Source: Gammaproteobacteria bacterium 42_54_T18 (lineage in GTDB: Bacteria > Pseudomonadota > Gammaproteobacteria > Pseudomonadales > Ketobacteraceae). From it: a stretch of 64,000 nucleotides of DNA. Position numbers and translations under genes: made by a program. The stretch spans positions 62,001 through 126,000 of the forward strand of contig MAAL01000186.1 of the NCBI GenBank assembly GCA_002163245.1. Reading direction: 5' to 3'. A model generated the notes under the pieces. That model made no database searches. It was not told the origin of the DNA and saw only the letters and a list, made by a program, of their open reading frames with translations. This document shows, in pieces, positions 29,729 through 40,171 of the stretch (position 1 is its first letter; every line of letters begins with the position of its first letter).

Positions 29729-30168
29729 TCGTCTAAATCCCGTTCAGCACAGAGGATTTCTGCGGAGCCGACTAACTGACCGTCAACCCGTGCCTCTGTT
29801 TTAAATTTCCAAATAGAACGTTTCCTACTCATTACTTCTGAGCGAATAATAAGCTGATCACCTGGAACTGCTGATCGTTTGAAACGCACCTTATCAACAC
29901 CTGCTATGACATAAGCTTTGTTAGTTTCCGCCCCCGTACCGATAGTTTTTAATGCCAGCACGCCGGACGCTTGAGCCATAGCCTCTATTATACACACCCC
30001 AGGAAAAATTGGGTTGTCAGGGAAGTGTCCATCAAAAATTGGTTCATTAATGGTTATATTCTTTGTGGCTAAAATATACTCCCCAACTTCCAGCTCTGTC
30101 ACCCGATCCAAAAACAAAAAAGGGTATCTGTGTGGAAGGTAAAAACGAATTTCATTAATGTCCATCAT
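29725..30168 (-). CDS. fabZ: 3-hydroxyacyl-ACP dehydratase FabZ
   Basis: Dehydrates 3-hydroxyacyl-ACPs and competes with LpxA and LpxD for 3-hydroxymyristoyl-ACP. The HRYPFLFLDRV start, the active site His in DGHFPDNPIFPGV and Glu in IEAMAQASG are present. 147 aa. Within the lpxD-fabZ-lpxA-lpxB order; 149 bases separate it from lpxD, an unusually long gap in this string. Confidence 0.98.
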   Translation of the reverse strand: MMDINEIRFYLPHRYPFLFLDRVTELEVGEYILATKNITINEPIFDGHFPDNPIFPGVCIIEAMAQASGVLALKTIGTGAETNKAYVIAGVDKVRFKRSAVPGDQLIIRSEVMSRKRSIWKFKTEARVDGQLVGSAEILCAERDLDD

Positions 30169-30317
30169 AACTGCTTTTCCAAACGTTTAATTTTGTGTAT
30201 GTATTACCGCCAGCAAGCTGAATACAGCTTGTATAGCCGTCGAGTAAGATCGCAAGCATGTCATAGCACCGTCACAATGAAAAAAAGTCATTTGTTACAA
30301 GGTGCAACCATACAGTC

Positions 30318-31364
30318 TTAAGGCTTTTTTCCTAAGCGTTCTATAGCCCGAATACGCTTGACGATACTGTCTAATTGTCTAAATCTTGCCGCATTTTTTC
30401 GCCATTCTTGTGTTTTAGACATAGCAGTTCCGGACGAGTACGACCCCGGCTCGGTAATTGAACGTGTGATCGCTGAGCGCATCGTGATATGTACACCATC
30501 ACAGATGGTTAAATGGCCTGCGATGCCCACAGCACCAGCAATCGTACAATGTTTACCTATGGTTGTACTACCCGCAATACCCGTACAACCGGCTATCGCA
30601 GTACCCTCTCCAATCTCTACATTATGAGCAATTTGAATTTGATTATCCAAGATTACATGGTCGTGAATACACGTATCATCTATCGCACCACGATCAATGG
30701 TTGTGTTAACACCTACATCAACGTAATTGCCAATCGTCACACCACCTAATTGAGCTATCTTTTGCCATTTGCCTTCATGGTTTGCAAAGCCAAACCCATC
30801 ACCACCAATTACTGCACCGCTATGAAGGGTGCAATGCTCACCAACCCGAACACCATGATACAGCGTCACATTGGCATGTAATCGGGAATGCCTTCCCACC
30901 ACGCTGTTGGCACCAACTACGCACCCTGGGCCAACTATGACGTTGTCATGGAGCGTCACCCCTGCTTCTATCACCGCGTTAGCGCCAACAGAGGCGGTAT
31001 TACTGATAACAGCACTAATATCAACACTTGCTGAAGCATGTACTTCAGCTGTTATTTGAGGTGCATTATCAAAAAGATGTGAAGCCTTTGCGTAAGCCAG
31101 ATAAGGGTTATCAATAACCAGCGCCGAAACTGGACATATGTCAGCTTGATTTGGGTGAACAATAACAGCACCCGCTTTTGTTGAAGCCAGCTGTGATTCA
31201 TAAGTAGGGTTGGCCAAAAAGCTGAGTTTACTTGACGTAGCACTTTCAAGGGTCGCTAAACCAGTGACAACATGATCAGGCACCCCTTTTAATTCAGCAC
31301 CTAACGCATTCGCCAACTCAGCTAACGTCAAGCTTTTTACCGATATATCGCTTTGATTTTTCAT
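30318..31364 (-). CDS. lpxD: UDP-3-O-(3-hydroxyacyl)glucosamine N-acyltransferase LpxD
   Basis: Adds the second hydroxyacyl chain in lipid A synthesis. N-terminal uridine-binding domain (LAELANALGAELKG, then LSFLANPTYE), followed by hexapeptide repeats with GGDGFGFANHEGKWQKI, and the catalytic His in the QIAHNVEIGEG turn. 348 aa from ATG 31364, which has GGGG about eight bases upstream; a TTG five codons earlier is in frame but less likely. A very strong hairpin lies 20 bases upstream of this start. Confidence 0.97.
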   Translation of the reverse strand: MKNQSDISVKSLTLAELANALGAELKGVPDHVVTGLATLESATSSKLSFLANPTYESQLASTKAGAVIVHPNQADICPVSALVIDNPYLAYAKASHLFDNAPQITAEVHASASVDISAVISNTASVGANAVIEAGVTLHDNVIVGPGCVVGANSVVGRHSRLHANVTLYHGVRVGEHCTLHSGAVIGGDGFGFANHEGKWQKIAQLGGVTIGNYVDVGVNTTIDRGAIDDTCIHDHVILDNQIQIAHNVEIGEGTAIAGCTGIAGSTTIGKHCTIAGAVGIAGHLTICDGVHITMRSAITRSITEPGSYSSGTAMSKTQEWRKNAARFRQLDSIVKRIRAIERLGKKP

Positions 31365-31383
31365 TTCTATACCCCACAAAAGC

Positions 31384-31417
31384 CACGGGTTCCCTGGCGA
31401 ATGCCAGGGAACCCGTG
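31384..31417 (-). terminator. Perfect 15-bp GC-rich hairpin between skp and lpxD
   Basis: Arms 31384-31398 and 31403-31417 pair completely around a four-base loop GAAT. On the minus strand it is followed by GCTTTTG, a short, imperfect T-tract, so it may be a partial terminator, an RNA-processing or stability element rather than a full stop, because lpxD starts only 20 bases later. Confidence 0.7.
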
Positions 31418-31457
31418 ATTTCTTTTGTCGGGTTTACACCCGACCGACCGAATATTC

Positions 31458-31955
31458 TTACTTATTCATTTTTACGACAACTTGCTCAGTGATATCAAAC
31501 TCTGGAGTCACAAGCAATGCGGCTTCGCGTCGAAGAATTATGCCGTACTTTTTCTCTTCCATTACGCTTTTAACGGCTCTTTCAAAGTCAGGGAGTATTG
31601 ACTGAAAAAGAGCCTGCTCCGCTTCTTTGGCTTTTTTCTGAAGTTTCTTACGTTCGTGCTGAAAGTCACCCATTTTATCGGCGCCTTCTTGTTCAATTTT
31701 ACGCCTTTCATCAGCACTCATAATGGCAGAATCTTTATCCATTCTTTCCTTCAGCGCTTTAAGTTCCGACTGTAACGTCATCAACCTAGCTTCATCTTGC
31801 GCTAATTTGGACTTCAATTTTTCCGCTTCCAATGTTCCTTTATCAGAGCTAACAATGGCTGCGCGCATATCAACTACAACCACTTCCCCAGCAGCAAAAA
31901 CGAAATTTGAGGTAATTACCAAACTTAATGTACAGATTAATTTATGTAGATTCAT
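31458..31955 (-). CDS. skp: Periplasmic chaperone Skp/OmpH family
   Basis: 165 aa with a signal peptide (about residues 1-21, cleaved near VFA-AG), then VVVVDMRAAIVSSDKG and a long charged coiled-coil stretch, as in Skp, a trimeric jellyfish-shaped chaperone that carries unfolded outer-membrane proteins to BAM. The neighbour bamA is 39 bases upstream in the same transcript. Sequence conservation of Skp is low; gene order supports the call. Confidence 0.92.
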   Translation of the reverse strand: MNLHKLICTLSLVITSNFVFAAGEVVVVDMRAAIVSSDKGTLEAEKLKSKLAQDEARLMTLQSELKALKERMDKDSAIMSADERRKIEQEGADKMGDFQHERKKLQKKAKEAEQALFQSILPDFERAVKSVMEEKKYGIILRREAALLVTPEFDITEQVVVKMNK

Positions 31956-31994
31956 TATTTAACGTTCGCTTATCTTAATGTTGTTTTTTAGAAA

Positions 31995-34349
31995 TTAAAA
32001 TGGCTTACCCAGTGAAAATTGGAAGGCCTTAGTATCATCAATTTCTTTATCGTTAATGGTTTTTGAGAAACTAAAGGTTAATGGTCCGATACCCGTAATC
32101 CATGAAAGCCCGACACCTACTGAATAACGCAATTCATCGACTGTAATATCAAGTCCATCCTCATCATCACGGTGTGTATCGAAGACATTACCGCCATCTA
32201 AGTAAAATAACGTTCTGACAGAACGTTTATCTTTAACGAAAGGTATAGGAAATATCAATTCCACGCTACCCTCAACCAAAAGATTTCCACCAAATGGATT
32301 AGGATCACCAAAATCATCAGCAGACTGGCGCTCAAGAGGGCCTAAAGTACGATCTTCATAACCTCGAACAGAACCAAAACCACCAGCATAGAAATTCTCA
32401 TAAAATGGTAGCTGCGTGTCATCGCCATAACCATCGCCAAACCCTATATCAGTATTAAAACGTAATACCCAGGTTCGCGTTAACGGAAAGTAGATCTGAC
32501 CATTGTATTTAATCTTATAAAACTCTAATTCACTACTAGGCACTGACACCTCAGCAGACAAGCTTTGAGATGCGCCTCTAGTTGCAAAAACACCACGATT
32601 GAGCGTACTGCTTGTCCAGCTACCAGTTAGTGACACCGTATCAAAGCTCTCACTTTGAGTATATGCCCCATTCTCTTTCTCGACATAATCGTAGCCAATG
32701 AAGTTATGTACATCCAATGAGGAACGCGCACTAGCGTAAACCTTAGTATTTTCATACCCAACACCGAAGTTTAAACGTTGTGTTTCACTTATCGGGTAGC
32801 CAAAGGTCAAACTGCCACCAAACCGGTCAGTTGCCCACGAAGATAGATTGTTGTCTTCATCAATATCTGTTTCTTGAAAATAGAAAGAATACCCTCGGCT
32901 CACACCATCGATTGTGAAATAAGGGTCAACAAAAGAGAAGTTATAACTAGTTCGTGTATCGCTTTTATTTACTGCAAACGACACACGATTGCCCGTACCT
33001 AAAAAGTTACTCTGACTAACATTCGCACCAAAAACAAAACCGCTGCTCTCTTGGAACCCCAAACTGGCGCCAATTGACCCAGAAGGCTGCTCCTCTACCG
33101 CATAGTTAACATCAACCTGATCGCTTTCACCGGCCACTTTAGGTGTTTCAATCGTCACCCCTTTGAAAAAGCCCAAGCGCTCTAGACGTGACTTAGAACG
33201 CTCAATTAGACGACCGTTCGCCCACGCCCCTTCCATCTGACGCATTTCACGTCGCAGGACTGAATCTCTCGTTTTGGTATTACCAAAAAAGTTGATTCGA
33301 CGAACATACACTCGTTTTCCTGGGTCCACATAAAAAGTCACAGATACTGTTGTATCTTCATTGTTCACCTTTGGAACACCGTTCACATTGGCAAACATAT
33401 ATCCTTCATTACCCAATCGCTTGGTAATCAATTCGTTGGTTAACGTAACTAACTGACGAGAAAATGTCTGACCTTTTGCCACTAATAAAAGGCGCTTCAA
33501 ATCTTCTTCTTTTACTTTCAGGTCACCAGAGAGCTTCACCTCGTTAACTTTAAACAACTTGCCTTCACTGACATTAACCGCAATATAAACTTCCGTTTTA
33601 TCCGGGGTAACAGACACCTGAGTAGAGTCGATATTAAAATTAACGTAACCACGATCAAGATAGAATGACTTCAATGTTTCCAGGTCGCCTGATAAGCGCT
33701 CTCTAGAATACTTGTCATCCCCCTTATAAAACGAGGTAAAGTGTGTTGCTTTTAATTCAAAAAGATCAATCAGCTCTTCATCAGTAAATAAGTGGTTACC
33801 TACGATATCAATACCACTAATCGTTGCTACGTCACCTTCTTTAATGGTGATTTTTAAAGAAACTCGATTTCGAGGTAACGGAGTTACCTCAGGGGTCACA
33901 CTTGCGGCATAACGCCCTTGTGATATGTATTGTCGCTCAAGCTCCAACTTAATTCGGTCAAGAGTAGCTCGCTGAAAAACACTACCTTCGCTTAACCCTG
34001 CTTGGGACAGCCCATCGAGTAAATTGTCTGTCTCAATAGATTTATTACCATCGATTTCGATACCTACAATCGAGGGTCGCTCACTGACACTGATAACAAG
34101 AATATCGCCATCACGAGCTACCTGGATATCTTGAAAATTTCCGGTTTTAAAAAGGACTCTGGCCGTTCGAGCCAATATATCTGTCGAGACCTGGTCACCC
34201 ACATCAATAGGCAAGACATTAAAAACAGCTCCCAGTGAAAGTCTTTGCAAACCTTCTATGCGAATGTCTTTAACGACAAATGAATCCGCTCGAACCGAGC
34301 TGGCAACAACCAACAGCAGGGCAATTAACCCAATAGATAATTTATTCAT
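31995..34349 (-). CDS. bamA: Outer membrane protein assembly factor BamA
   Basis: Central component of the BAM complex, inserting beta-barrels in the outer membrane. Signal peptide about residues 1-21, then five POTRA domains (about 22-420), and a 16-strand barrel ending FQFSLGKPF. The barrel-lid motif region includes GGFGSVRGYEDRTLGP with the conserved VRGF/Y-type loop 6. 784 aa from ATG 34349; ten residues upstream are also in frame but are not signal-like. Between rseP and skp, as usual. Confidence 0.97.
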   Translation of the reverse strand: MNKLSIGLIALLLVVASSVRADSFVVKDIRIEGLQRLSLGAVFNVLPIDVGDQVSTDILARTARVLFKTGNFQDIQVARDGDILVISVSERPSIVGIEIDGNKSIETDNLLDGLSQAGLSEGSVFQRATLDRIKLELERQYISQGRYAASVTPEVTPLPRNRVSLKITIKEGDVATISGIDIVGNHLFTDEELIDLFELKATHFTSFYKGDDKYSRERLSGDLETLKSFYLDRGYVNFNIDSTQVSVTPDKTEVYIAVNVSEGKLFKVNEVKLSGDLKVKEEDLKRLLLVAKGQTFSRQLVTLTNELITKRLGNEGYMFANVNGVPKVNNEDTTVSVTFYVDPGKRVYVRRINFFGNTKTRDSVLRREMRQMEGAWANGRLIERSKSRLERLGFFKGVTIETPKVAGESDQVDVNYAVEEQPSGSIGASLGFQESSGFVFGANVSQSNFLGTGNRVSFAVNKSDTRTSYNFSFVDPYFTIDGVSRGYSFYFQETDIDEDNNLSSWATDRFGGSLTFGYPISETQRLNFGVGYENTKVYASARSSLDVHNFIGYDYVEKENGAYTQSESFDTVSLTGSWTSSTLNRGVFATRGASQSLSAEVSVPSSELEFYKIKYNGQIYFPLTRTWVLRFNTDIGFGDGYGDDTQLPFYENFYAGGFGSVRGYEDRTLGPLERQSADDFGDPNPFGGNLLVEGSVELIFPIPFVKDKRSVRTLFYLDGGNVFDTHRDDEDGLDITVDELRYSVGVGLSWITGIGPLTFSFSKTINDKEIDDTKAFQFSLGKPF

Positions 34350-34457
34350 TAAAAAATGGTATCTCAAATGCTTATGCAATAGGTTTTTATTATTTAAAGG
34401 CTCTTCAGCAATACTGTATCAGTACGCCTCATTACCTTGCCTTTACAGACCAACAAT

Positions 34458-35825
34458 TTACAGACCAACAATGTCGTTGTAAAAGGCGACTCCCATAAAC
34501 GCCAATAACATCGTTAAGCCGATACGATTCCCGATATCTTGTAATGCCTCGGGAACCGGGCTGCCTTTTACTAGCTCAACTAAATAGAACATTAAATGAC
34601 CACCATCCAGCATTGGAACAGGCAGTAAATTTAACACTCCTAAGCTGATACTTAAATAGGCAACAAAACTTAAAAATGGTTCAAGTCCATAGCTCGCTGT
34701 ATCTCCTGCAACCTTCGCAATGGTGATAGGCCCACTAAGGTTATCTAACGAGATTTGACCATTAATCATTTTACCCATTGCCGTCAGCGTTAAACTGATA
34801 AAATCCTGTGTTTTTTGCAAAGCCCGCCCTAACGCGTCAATAGGGGAATATTGTAAATGTCGAATCATCCCTTCAGGCAACGTTACAGAAGCACGGTCAG
34901 CTTTTATCCCCAATCGTCCAAATGGAGGTCTCCCATCTTCTGATATAACATCCGGCGTCGCAGTAACATTTACCAACTGACCATCTCGCTTCACGACTAA
35001 ACTCATCGCTTTGCCGGGATATTTTTGAATCATGTGGGCCCAATCAACCCAGTGAGACAATATCTCCCCTTCAGATTCAATAACTTGATCACCCGCCATT
35101 AAGCCAGCCCTCGCGCCAGCTTTACCCTCAACAACTTCACCGATAATAATGGGTAACTCAGGGCGATATACTTCGACACCTAAGGCAACCAATGGCCCTT
35201 CTTTTTCCAGGCCTATCATCCACTGACTAACAGGTACATTATACTTCTGCAACAAACCGTCGCCTGCCCGCTTAGTTTCAATGGCAACAACCCCGTCATC
35301 ACCTAGGCGCGACACCAGCGCAAAATTCACATTTGACCAACTTAACGTTTCACGACCATCAACAGATACAATCTCAGACTGAGATTGAATACCCACCTGC
35401 TCTGCTAAACCACCAGGAACAATATCTCCAACAACAGGTGCTACACGGGTAATACCAACAATAAAAATTAACCAATAAAGCAATACTGCAAACATTAAAT
35501 TAACAACAGGTCCTGCAGCAACAATAGCTATACGTTGCCAAACTGACTTATGGGCAAAGGACTCGGCAGGGGCAGGGTCAATCTCTTCTTCTTCAACGCC
35601 GGGCTCACCCGCCATTTTGACATATCCACCAAACGGGATAATAGAAATGGCGAACTCCGTACCATGCTTATCGGTCCAAGTTGCAATAGACTTACCAAAA
35701 CCAATGGAGAACTTAAGAACTTTAACGCCGCAACGTCGAGCCACCCAGAAATGACCATACTCATGTACCGCAATTAAGAGTCCTAGCGCGCCAATAAATG
35801 CCGCTGCGTATTGCAAATAGCCCAT
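34458..35825 (-). CDS. rseP: Site-2 zinc metalloprotease RseP
   Basis: Inner-membrane protease that cuts anti-sigma factor RseA in the envelope stress pathway and clears signal peptides. HEYGH at residues 21-25 supplies the zinc ligands, and the third ligand region is NLLPVPMLDGGHL near residue 400. Two PDZ domains lie between (around 115-190 and 205-300). 455 aa. Next to bamA, the target process whose failure activates the pathway. Confidence 0.97.
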   Translation of the reverse strand: MGYLQYAAAFIGALGLLIAVHEYGHFWVARRCGVKVLKFSIGFGKSIATWTDKHGTEFAISIIPFGGYVKMAGEPGVEEEEIDPAPAESFAHKSVWQRIAIVAAGPVVNLMFAVLLYWLIFIVGITRVAPVVGDIVPGGLAEQVGIQSQSEIVSVDGRETLSWSNVNFALVSRLGDDGVVAIETKRAGDGLLQKYNVPVSQWMIGLEKEGPLVALGVEVYRPELPIIIGEVVEGKAGARAGLMAGDQVIESEGEILSHWVDWAHMIQKYPGKAMSLVVKRDGQLVNVTATPDVISEDGRPPFGRLGIKADRASVTLPEGMIRHLQYSPIDALGRALQKTQDFISLTLTAMGKMINGQISLDNLSGPITIAKVAGDTASYGLEPFLSFVAYLSISLGVLNLLPVPMLDGGHLMFYLVELVKGSPVPEALQDIGNRIGLTMLLAFMGVAFYNDIVGL

Positions 35826-35864
35826 ATATCATCAATCCTCAATTAAACTTATGCCCTGCTAGGG

Positions 35865-37112
35865 TTAAAGCCTGCTCACACACTCAAGTGCACGCCGCCT
35901 AGCATCTTCATCTACCGCTAAAACAATATCAATACTATCAGGCAATATCCACTCAGAAGCCTGAAGCACGTCATCTATCACTTCTGTGATCTCTGTAAAA
36001 CGGATTCGTTCACTCAAAAAAGCGGCTACCGCCACCTCGTTGGCTGCGTTAAGCACAATAGAGGCACTTTTCCCCGTCTCCATCGCTTGTCGCGACAGTG
36101 TTAACGCAGGAAATCGTTGAAAATCAGGCTCTTCAAAGTGCAAGCCCCCTGTTTTTAACAGGTCCAACAAAGGGACGCCTGATGCTATCCTATCGGGCCA
36201 CCCTAAACCATAGGCAATCGGTGTTCGCATATCAGGGTTACCCATCTGTGCCACAACAGAACCATCAATGTATTCCACCATAGAGTGCACAACACTCTGT
36301 GGGTGTAATAACACCTCAACCTGGTCGGGCCGAGCATCAAACAACCAACACGCCTCAATAAACTCCAAACCTTTATTCATCATTGTCGCAGAATCAACTG
36401 ATATTTTACGACCCATCGACCAATTCGGATGAGCGCAGGCTTGATCTGGCGTTACCGCAGTCAGCTCACTAACGGGGGTTTCACGGAATGGCCCACCCGA
36501 CCCAGTTAGCAAAACCCTCGCAATACCAGATTGCTCCAATGTACGCTCTTGCCATTGTTTTCCGCCCCGCGCTGATGATCGCTGCGTAGGAACCGGCAAA
36601 CATTGAAAAATAGCATTGTGCTCACTATCAATTGGGAGTAACTGCGCACCAGAATCAGCAACAGCCTGCATAAACAGGGAGCCTGTCATCACAAGCGCTT
36701 CTTTATTAGCAAGTAGAATTCTTTTGCCCGCATTTACAGCTGCCATCGTTGGCAGCAACCCAGCGCCGCCCACGATAGCTGCCATTACATACTGAACGCT
36801 ATCTAATGCCGCCACATCGCATATTGCCTGACGACCTTCCAGCACCTCTGTGTCTATGCCGGCGGCTTTTACTTCATCACGTAATTTAGCGGCCGCCTGC
36901 GAGTCATTAAGTACGGCGTATTGAGGCTGAAAAGCTTTAATTTGCTGAAAGAGCTTAGTTGTATTGCTATTTGCAGTTAACGCAACGACTTTAAATTTCT
37001 GCTGATGTCGTGACAATACATCCAAGGTACTTTCGCCTATCGAGCCTGTAGAGCCCAAGATAGTGACACCAATAACTTCTGGTGAAATAGCGTCAGTAGA
37101 AGAGGCACTCAA
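35865..37112 (-). CDS. dxr: 1-deoxy-D-xylulose-5-phosphate reductoisomerase
   Basis: First committed enzyme of the MEP isoprenoid pathway, NADPH-dependent. [16 protein letters not shown] is the nucleotide-binding start; [10 protein letters not shown] and [14 protein letters not shown] carry metal and substrate residues; the GPFRE and [21 protein letters not shown] blocks (the latter given partly) are diagnostic. 415 aa, slightly longer than average because of a short N-terminal extension and an insert after FQCLPV. Overlaps cdsA by four bases. Confidence 0.97.
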   Translation of the reverse strand: MSASSTDAISPEVIGVTILGSTGSIGESTLDVLSRHQQKFKVVALTANSNTTKLFQQIKAFQPQYAVLNDSQAAAKLRDEVKAAGIDTEVLEGRQAICDVAALDSVQYVMAAIVGGAGLLPTMAAVNAGKRILLANKEALVMTGSLFMQAVADSGAQLLPIDSEHNAIFQCLPVPTQRSSARGGKQWQERTLEQSGIARVLLTGSGGPFRETPVSELTAVTPDQACAHPNWSMGRKISVDSATMMNKGLEFIEACWLFDARPDQVEVLLHPQSVVHSMVEYIDGSVVAQMGNPDMRTPIAYGLGWPDRIASGVPLLDLLKTGGLHFEEPDFQRFPALTLSRQAMETGKSASIVLNAANEVAVAAFLSERIRFTEITEVIDDVLQASEWILPDSIDIVLAVDEDARRRALECVSRL

Positions 37113-37918
37113 GCGATACCGCCCATCACATACATCAAACCCACGTAAACCGGAACCGCAGCAGTGACACTATCCACTCGATCAAGTATTCCGCCATGCC
37201 CTGGTAAAATAGTTCCGCTATCTTTGATGCCTCTATGGCGCTTAAACATGCTTTCCACAAGGTCACCCAACACAGAAGCAAATACCGTTACCATGCTCAC
37301 ACCAAAAAATACTGCCAACCCAATATTATCTGCAATATCGGTATAGAAGGCGACAACCAGAGCAATTACCGCGGTTGTTAACAAACCTCCAACAAGACCT
37401 GCTATCGACTTCCCTGGACTAACTTTAGGTGCCATTTTACGTTTACCCCAACGGCGGCCTGCAAAATATGCCCCCGTATCAGCACCCCAAACAAGCAGTA
37501 AGACATACAGTAACAACCAAGCACCGTTCTCTTGCCCCTGCAACATAACCAGCCCTATCCAAGCAGGTACCAAGGTAAACCACCCCATGGTACCCATACG
37601 AATACGCCCTGCCCATAGGCCTGAGTTATCTGGAAAGTTTTTAACAAAATATGCAGCTAACACCCACCACAACACTGCAACAGTGCACAGCCATTTTAGC
37701 TCCAGCCAAAACGACAGAGAAAGCCCAGCACCCACTAGCGCGACATAAGGTGCCCGCTTTTTCAATTCTTCAATGCCCATTAAATTGGCCCACTCATAAG
37801 CGCCAATTAGCACAGGAATTGCCATAACAAGAGCAAACCAATGATTCGATAACCCAAAAATTGCCCCTAAAACAAGTGGCAATAAAACAAGTGCGGTGAT
37901 AATTCGCTGTTTAAGCAT
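37109..37918 (-). CDS. cdsA: Phosphatidate cytidylyltransferase
   Basis: Makes CDP-diacylglycerol from phosphatidate and CTP, following PlsB and PlsC. Polytopic membrane protein with the CDS signature in [12 protein letters not shown] and the C-terminal [18 protein letters not shown] metal site. 269 aa. Overlaps both dxr and uppS by a few bases, so it is translationally coupled. Confidence 0.97.
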   Translation of the reverse strand: MLKQRIITALVLLPLVLGAIFGLSNHWFALVMAIPVLIGAYEWANLMGIEELKKRAPYVALVGAGLSLSFWLELKWLCTVAVLWWVLAAYFVKNFPDNSGLWAGRIRMGTMGWFTLVPAWIGLVMLQGQENGAWLLLYVLLLVWGADTGAYFAGRRWGKRKMAPKVSPGKSIAGLVGGLLTTAVIALVVAFYTDIADNIGLAVFFGVSMVTVFASVLGDLVESMFKRHRGIKDSGTILPGHGGILDRVDSVTAAVPVYVGLMYVMGGIA

Positions 37919-38706
37919 TAACCTTCTGCCTCTTCTATTTGTTCACTGGTACGACCAAAACGTCGCTGACGAGACCCATATTCTCTAAACGCTTCTTGTA
38001 ACGCATCTTTATCAAAATCTGGCCATAGGATCTCAGGGAAATAAAACTCAGTGTAAGCCATTTGCCACAACATAAAATTACTAATTCGTTGCTCATTACT
38101 TGTTCTAATGCACAAATCTGGAGGCGGCAAGTCCCCCAAACTAATGTGTTGCTGCATAAGCTCAGGGGTTACCTCGGAAGCTTTCATTTCTCCAGCTTCA
38201 ACTTTTTCTGCCAAAATCCGTGCTGCATTAGCAATATCCCACTGCCCGCCATAGTTTACGGCCACAGCAAATGTCATACGACTACTGCCCTTGGTGTCTT
38301 CCATGGACTGCTGCATTTTTTCTCGTAAAATAGGAGAAAAGGCAGATATATCACCAATAAAACGCAAACAAATATTATTTTCATGAAGCATTGGTACTTC
38401 AGCCGTTAACGACTCCAGAAAAATTTCCATCAGTGCGTTAACTTCATTTTCAGGACGGCGCCAGTTCTCACTGCTAAAAGCATAAACCGTTAATACTTCC
38501 ACCCCGGCTTGAGCGCAATGCTCTACGGTATTACGAACCGCTTCTGCACCTTTTTTATGTCCTAGATTACCCTCTAAACCATGCCGTTTCGCCCAGCGGT
38601 TATTACCATCCATAATAATAGCGAGATGACGAGGGATATTGATTTCAATTTTGCTGGATGCATTATCACCGGAAGTGATATCAGGAGCAGATGATTTTGG
38701 TATCAC
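37918..38706 (-). CDS. uppS: Undecaprenyl diphosphate synthase
   Basis: Cis-prenyltransferase that extends farnesyl diphosphate to the C55 carrier later recycled by UppP. AIIMDGNNRWAK holds the catalytic Asp; FSSENWRRP and DLCIRTSNEQRISNFMLWQ are family blocks. I choose GTG 38706 (262 aa), which has GAGGT about five bases upstream; a TTG at 38721 is also in frame. Overlaps cdsA by one base; 130 bases from frr. Confidence 0.96.
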   Translation of the reverse strand: MIPKSSAPDITSGDNASSKIEINIPRHLAIIMDGNNRWAKRHGLEGNLGHKKGAEAVRNTVEHCAQAGVEVLTVYAFSSENWRRPENEVNALMEIFLESLTAEVPMLHENNICLRFIGDISAFSPILREKMQQSMEDTKGSSRMTFAVAVNYGGQWDIANAARILAEKVEAGEMKASEVTPELMQQHISLGDLPPPDLCIRTSNEQRISNFMLWQMAYTEFYFPEILWPDFDKDALQEAFREYGSRQRRFGRTSEQIEEAEG

Positions 38707-38764
38707 GAGAACCTCATACAAGGTTTTGGGAAATTCAGCCTACCGAATGGATTCGGCTGAATGA

Positions 38765-38789
38765 AACAGGGCCTTAACAACGCCCTGTT
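38765..38789 (-). terminator. Weak hairpin between frr and uppS
   Basis: Eight-base inverted repeat AACAGGGC/GCCCTGTT with a nine-base loop. The following minus-strand sequence TTTCATT is only partly T-rich, so it may attenuate transcription into the isoprenoid/lipid genes rather than stop it. Confidence 0.4.
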
Positions 38790-38835
38790 CCTAGTAGTGT
38801 AATAAAGCTTGAGTAAAAGAGCTGACGTAATGGAG

Positions 38836-39393
38836 TTATACCTCCATCAACTCAACTTCTTTCTTAGACAACATAGCCTCTACCGAAGCAACGTATTTAT
38901 CTGTTAGCTTTTGAACGTCATCTTCGCCTTTACGCTCTTCGTCTTCACTGATCTCTTTTTCTTTTAACAACTCTTTAATATCACCGTTGGCATCACGGCG
39001 AATATTTCGAATAGATACTCGCCCTTGCTCGGCTTCTTTACGTACAACTTTGATCAAGTCTTTACGTGTCTCTTCCGTTAGCGCTGGCAATGGAATTCGA
39101 ATGATATCGCCAGTACTAGAAGGGTTAAGTCCTAAATCAGCTTTCATGATTGCCTTTTCTATCTCAGGAATCATGGGCTTTTCCCAACAGGTCACCGTCA
39201 ATGTTCGCCCGTCTTCTACGCCTACATTACCCACTTGATTAAGCGGGGTGTCAGAGCCGTAATAGGAAACCATTACTGTATCTAACAAGCTTGGGTGTGC
39301 ACGCCCTGTTCGGACTTTTTTAAATGCAGTTTCAAGCGCAGCTAATGATTTCTTCATCCGCGTATCTGCGTCTTTTTTGATTTCATTTATCAC
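38836..39393 (-). CDS. frr: Ribosome recycling factor
   Basis: Splits post-termination ribosomes with EF-G. Three-helix bundle pattern; [11 protein letters not shown] and [30 protein letters not shown]-type (here [17 protein letters not shown]) and [12 protein letters not shown] are conserved. 185 aa, standard. Six bases from pyrH. Confidence 0.98.
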   Translation of the reverse strand: MINEIKKDADTRMKKSLAALETAFKKVRTGRAHPSLLDTVMVSYYGSDTPLNQVGNVGVEDGRTLTVTCWEKPMIPEIEKAIMKADLGLNPSSTGDIIRIPLPALTEETRKDLIKVVRKEAEQGRVSIRNIRRDANGDIKELLKEKEISEDEERKGEDDVQKLTDKYVASVEAMLSKKEVELMEV

Positions 39394-39399
39394 AGCTAA

Positions 39400-40131
39400 T
39401 TATCCTTTTTCAACAAGCGTGCCTTCGGGCTCACCCAACGTCACACTTAACAAAGCACCAGGCTTATTCATATTAAATACGCGAATAGGCATATCATGGT
39501 CTCGACATAAACATATAGCCGTCAAATCCATCACACCTAGCTTCTTAGTAAGAACCTCATCAAAACTCAAGCGATCATACTTAATCGCATCAGGGTTCTT
39601 GGCGGGGTCATCATCATAAACACCGTCCACTTTTGTCGCTTTAAAAACAACATCAGCATTTACTTCTATTGCACGTAAACAGGCAGCGGAGTCTGTGGTA
39701 AAAAATGGGTTACCTGTTCCTGCTGCAAAAATAACAACGTCACCATCACTCAACAAGCGCATAGCTCTGCGTCTATCGTATGGCTCTACAACGCCGGTCA
39801 TAGGGATAGCTGACATTAAAACAGTATTGATATTAGAACGCTCCAATGCATCACGCATTGCCAAGCCATTCATTACTGTCGCCAACATACCCATGTGATC
39901 GCCACTAACGCGATCCAATCCAGCTTCTTGAAGGGCAGCACCTCGAAAAAGGTTACCACCCCCAATGACAAGACCCACCTGAACCCCAATTCCTCGCAAC
40001 TGACCTATTTCTAGAGCCATACGATCAAGTACTTTGGGGTCAATCCCAAATTTACCCTCTCCTATTAATGCTTCACCACTTAATTTAAGAAGGATGCGTT
40101 TATAACTAGGGGTTGTTGGGGTTCCGGGCAT
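39400..40131 (-). CDS. pyrH: Uridylate kinase
   Basis: Hexameric UMP kinase of the amino-acid kinase fold, feeding UDP-sugar and nucleotide synthesis. [19 protein letters not shown] opens the fold; [24 protein letters not shown] and [15 protein letters not shown] are characteristic. 243 aa. Between tsf and frr as in most bacteria. Confidence 0.98.
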   Translation of the reverse strand: MPGTPTTPSYKRILLKLSGEALIGEGKFGIDPKVLDRMALEIGQLRGIGVQVGLVIGGGNLFRGAALQEAGLDRVSGDHMGMLATVMNGLAMRDALERSNINTVLMSAIPMTGVVEPYDRRRAMRLLSDGDVVIFAAGTGNPFFTTDSAACLRAIEVNADVVFKATKVDGVYDDDPAKNPDAIKYDRLSFDEVLTKKLGVMDLTAICLCRDHDMPIRVFNMNKPGALLSVTLGEPEGTLVEKG

Positions 40132-40171
40132 ATGGGCCTCTCCTGTCAGTTTATATCAGTACAAATACAGC

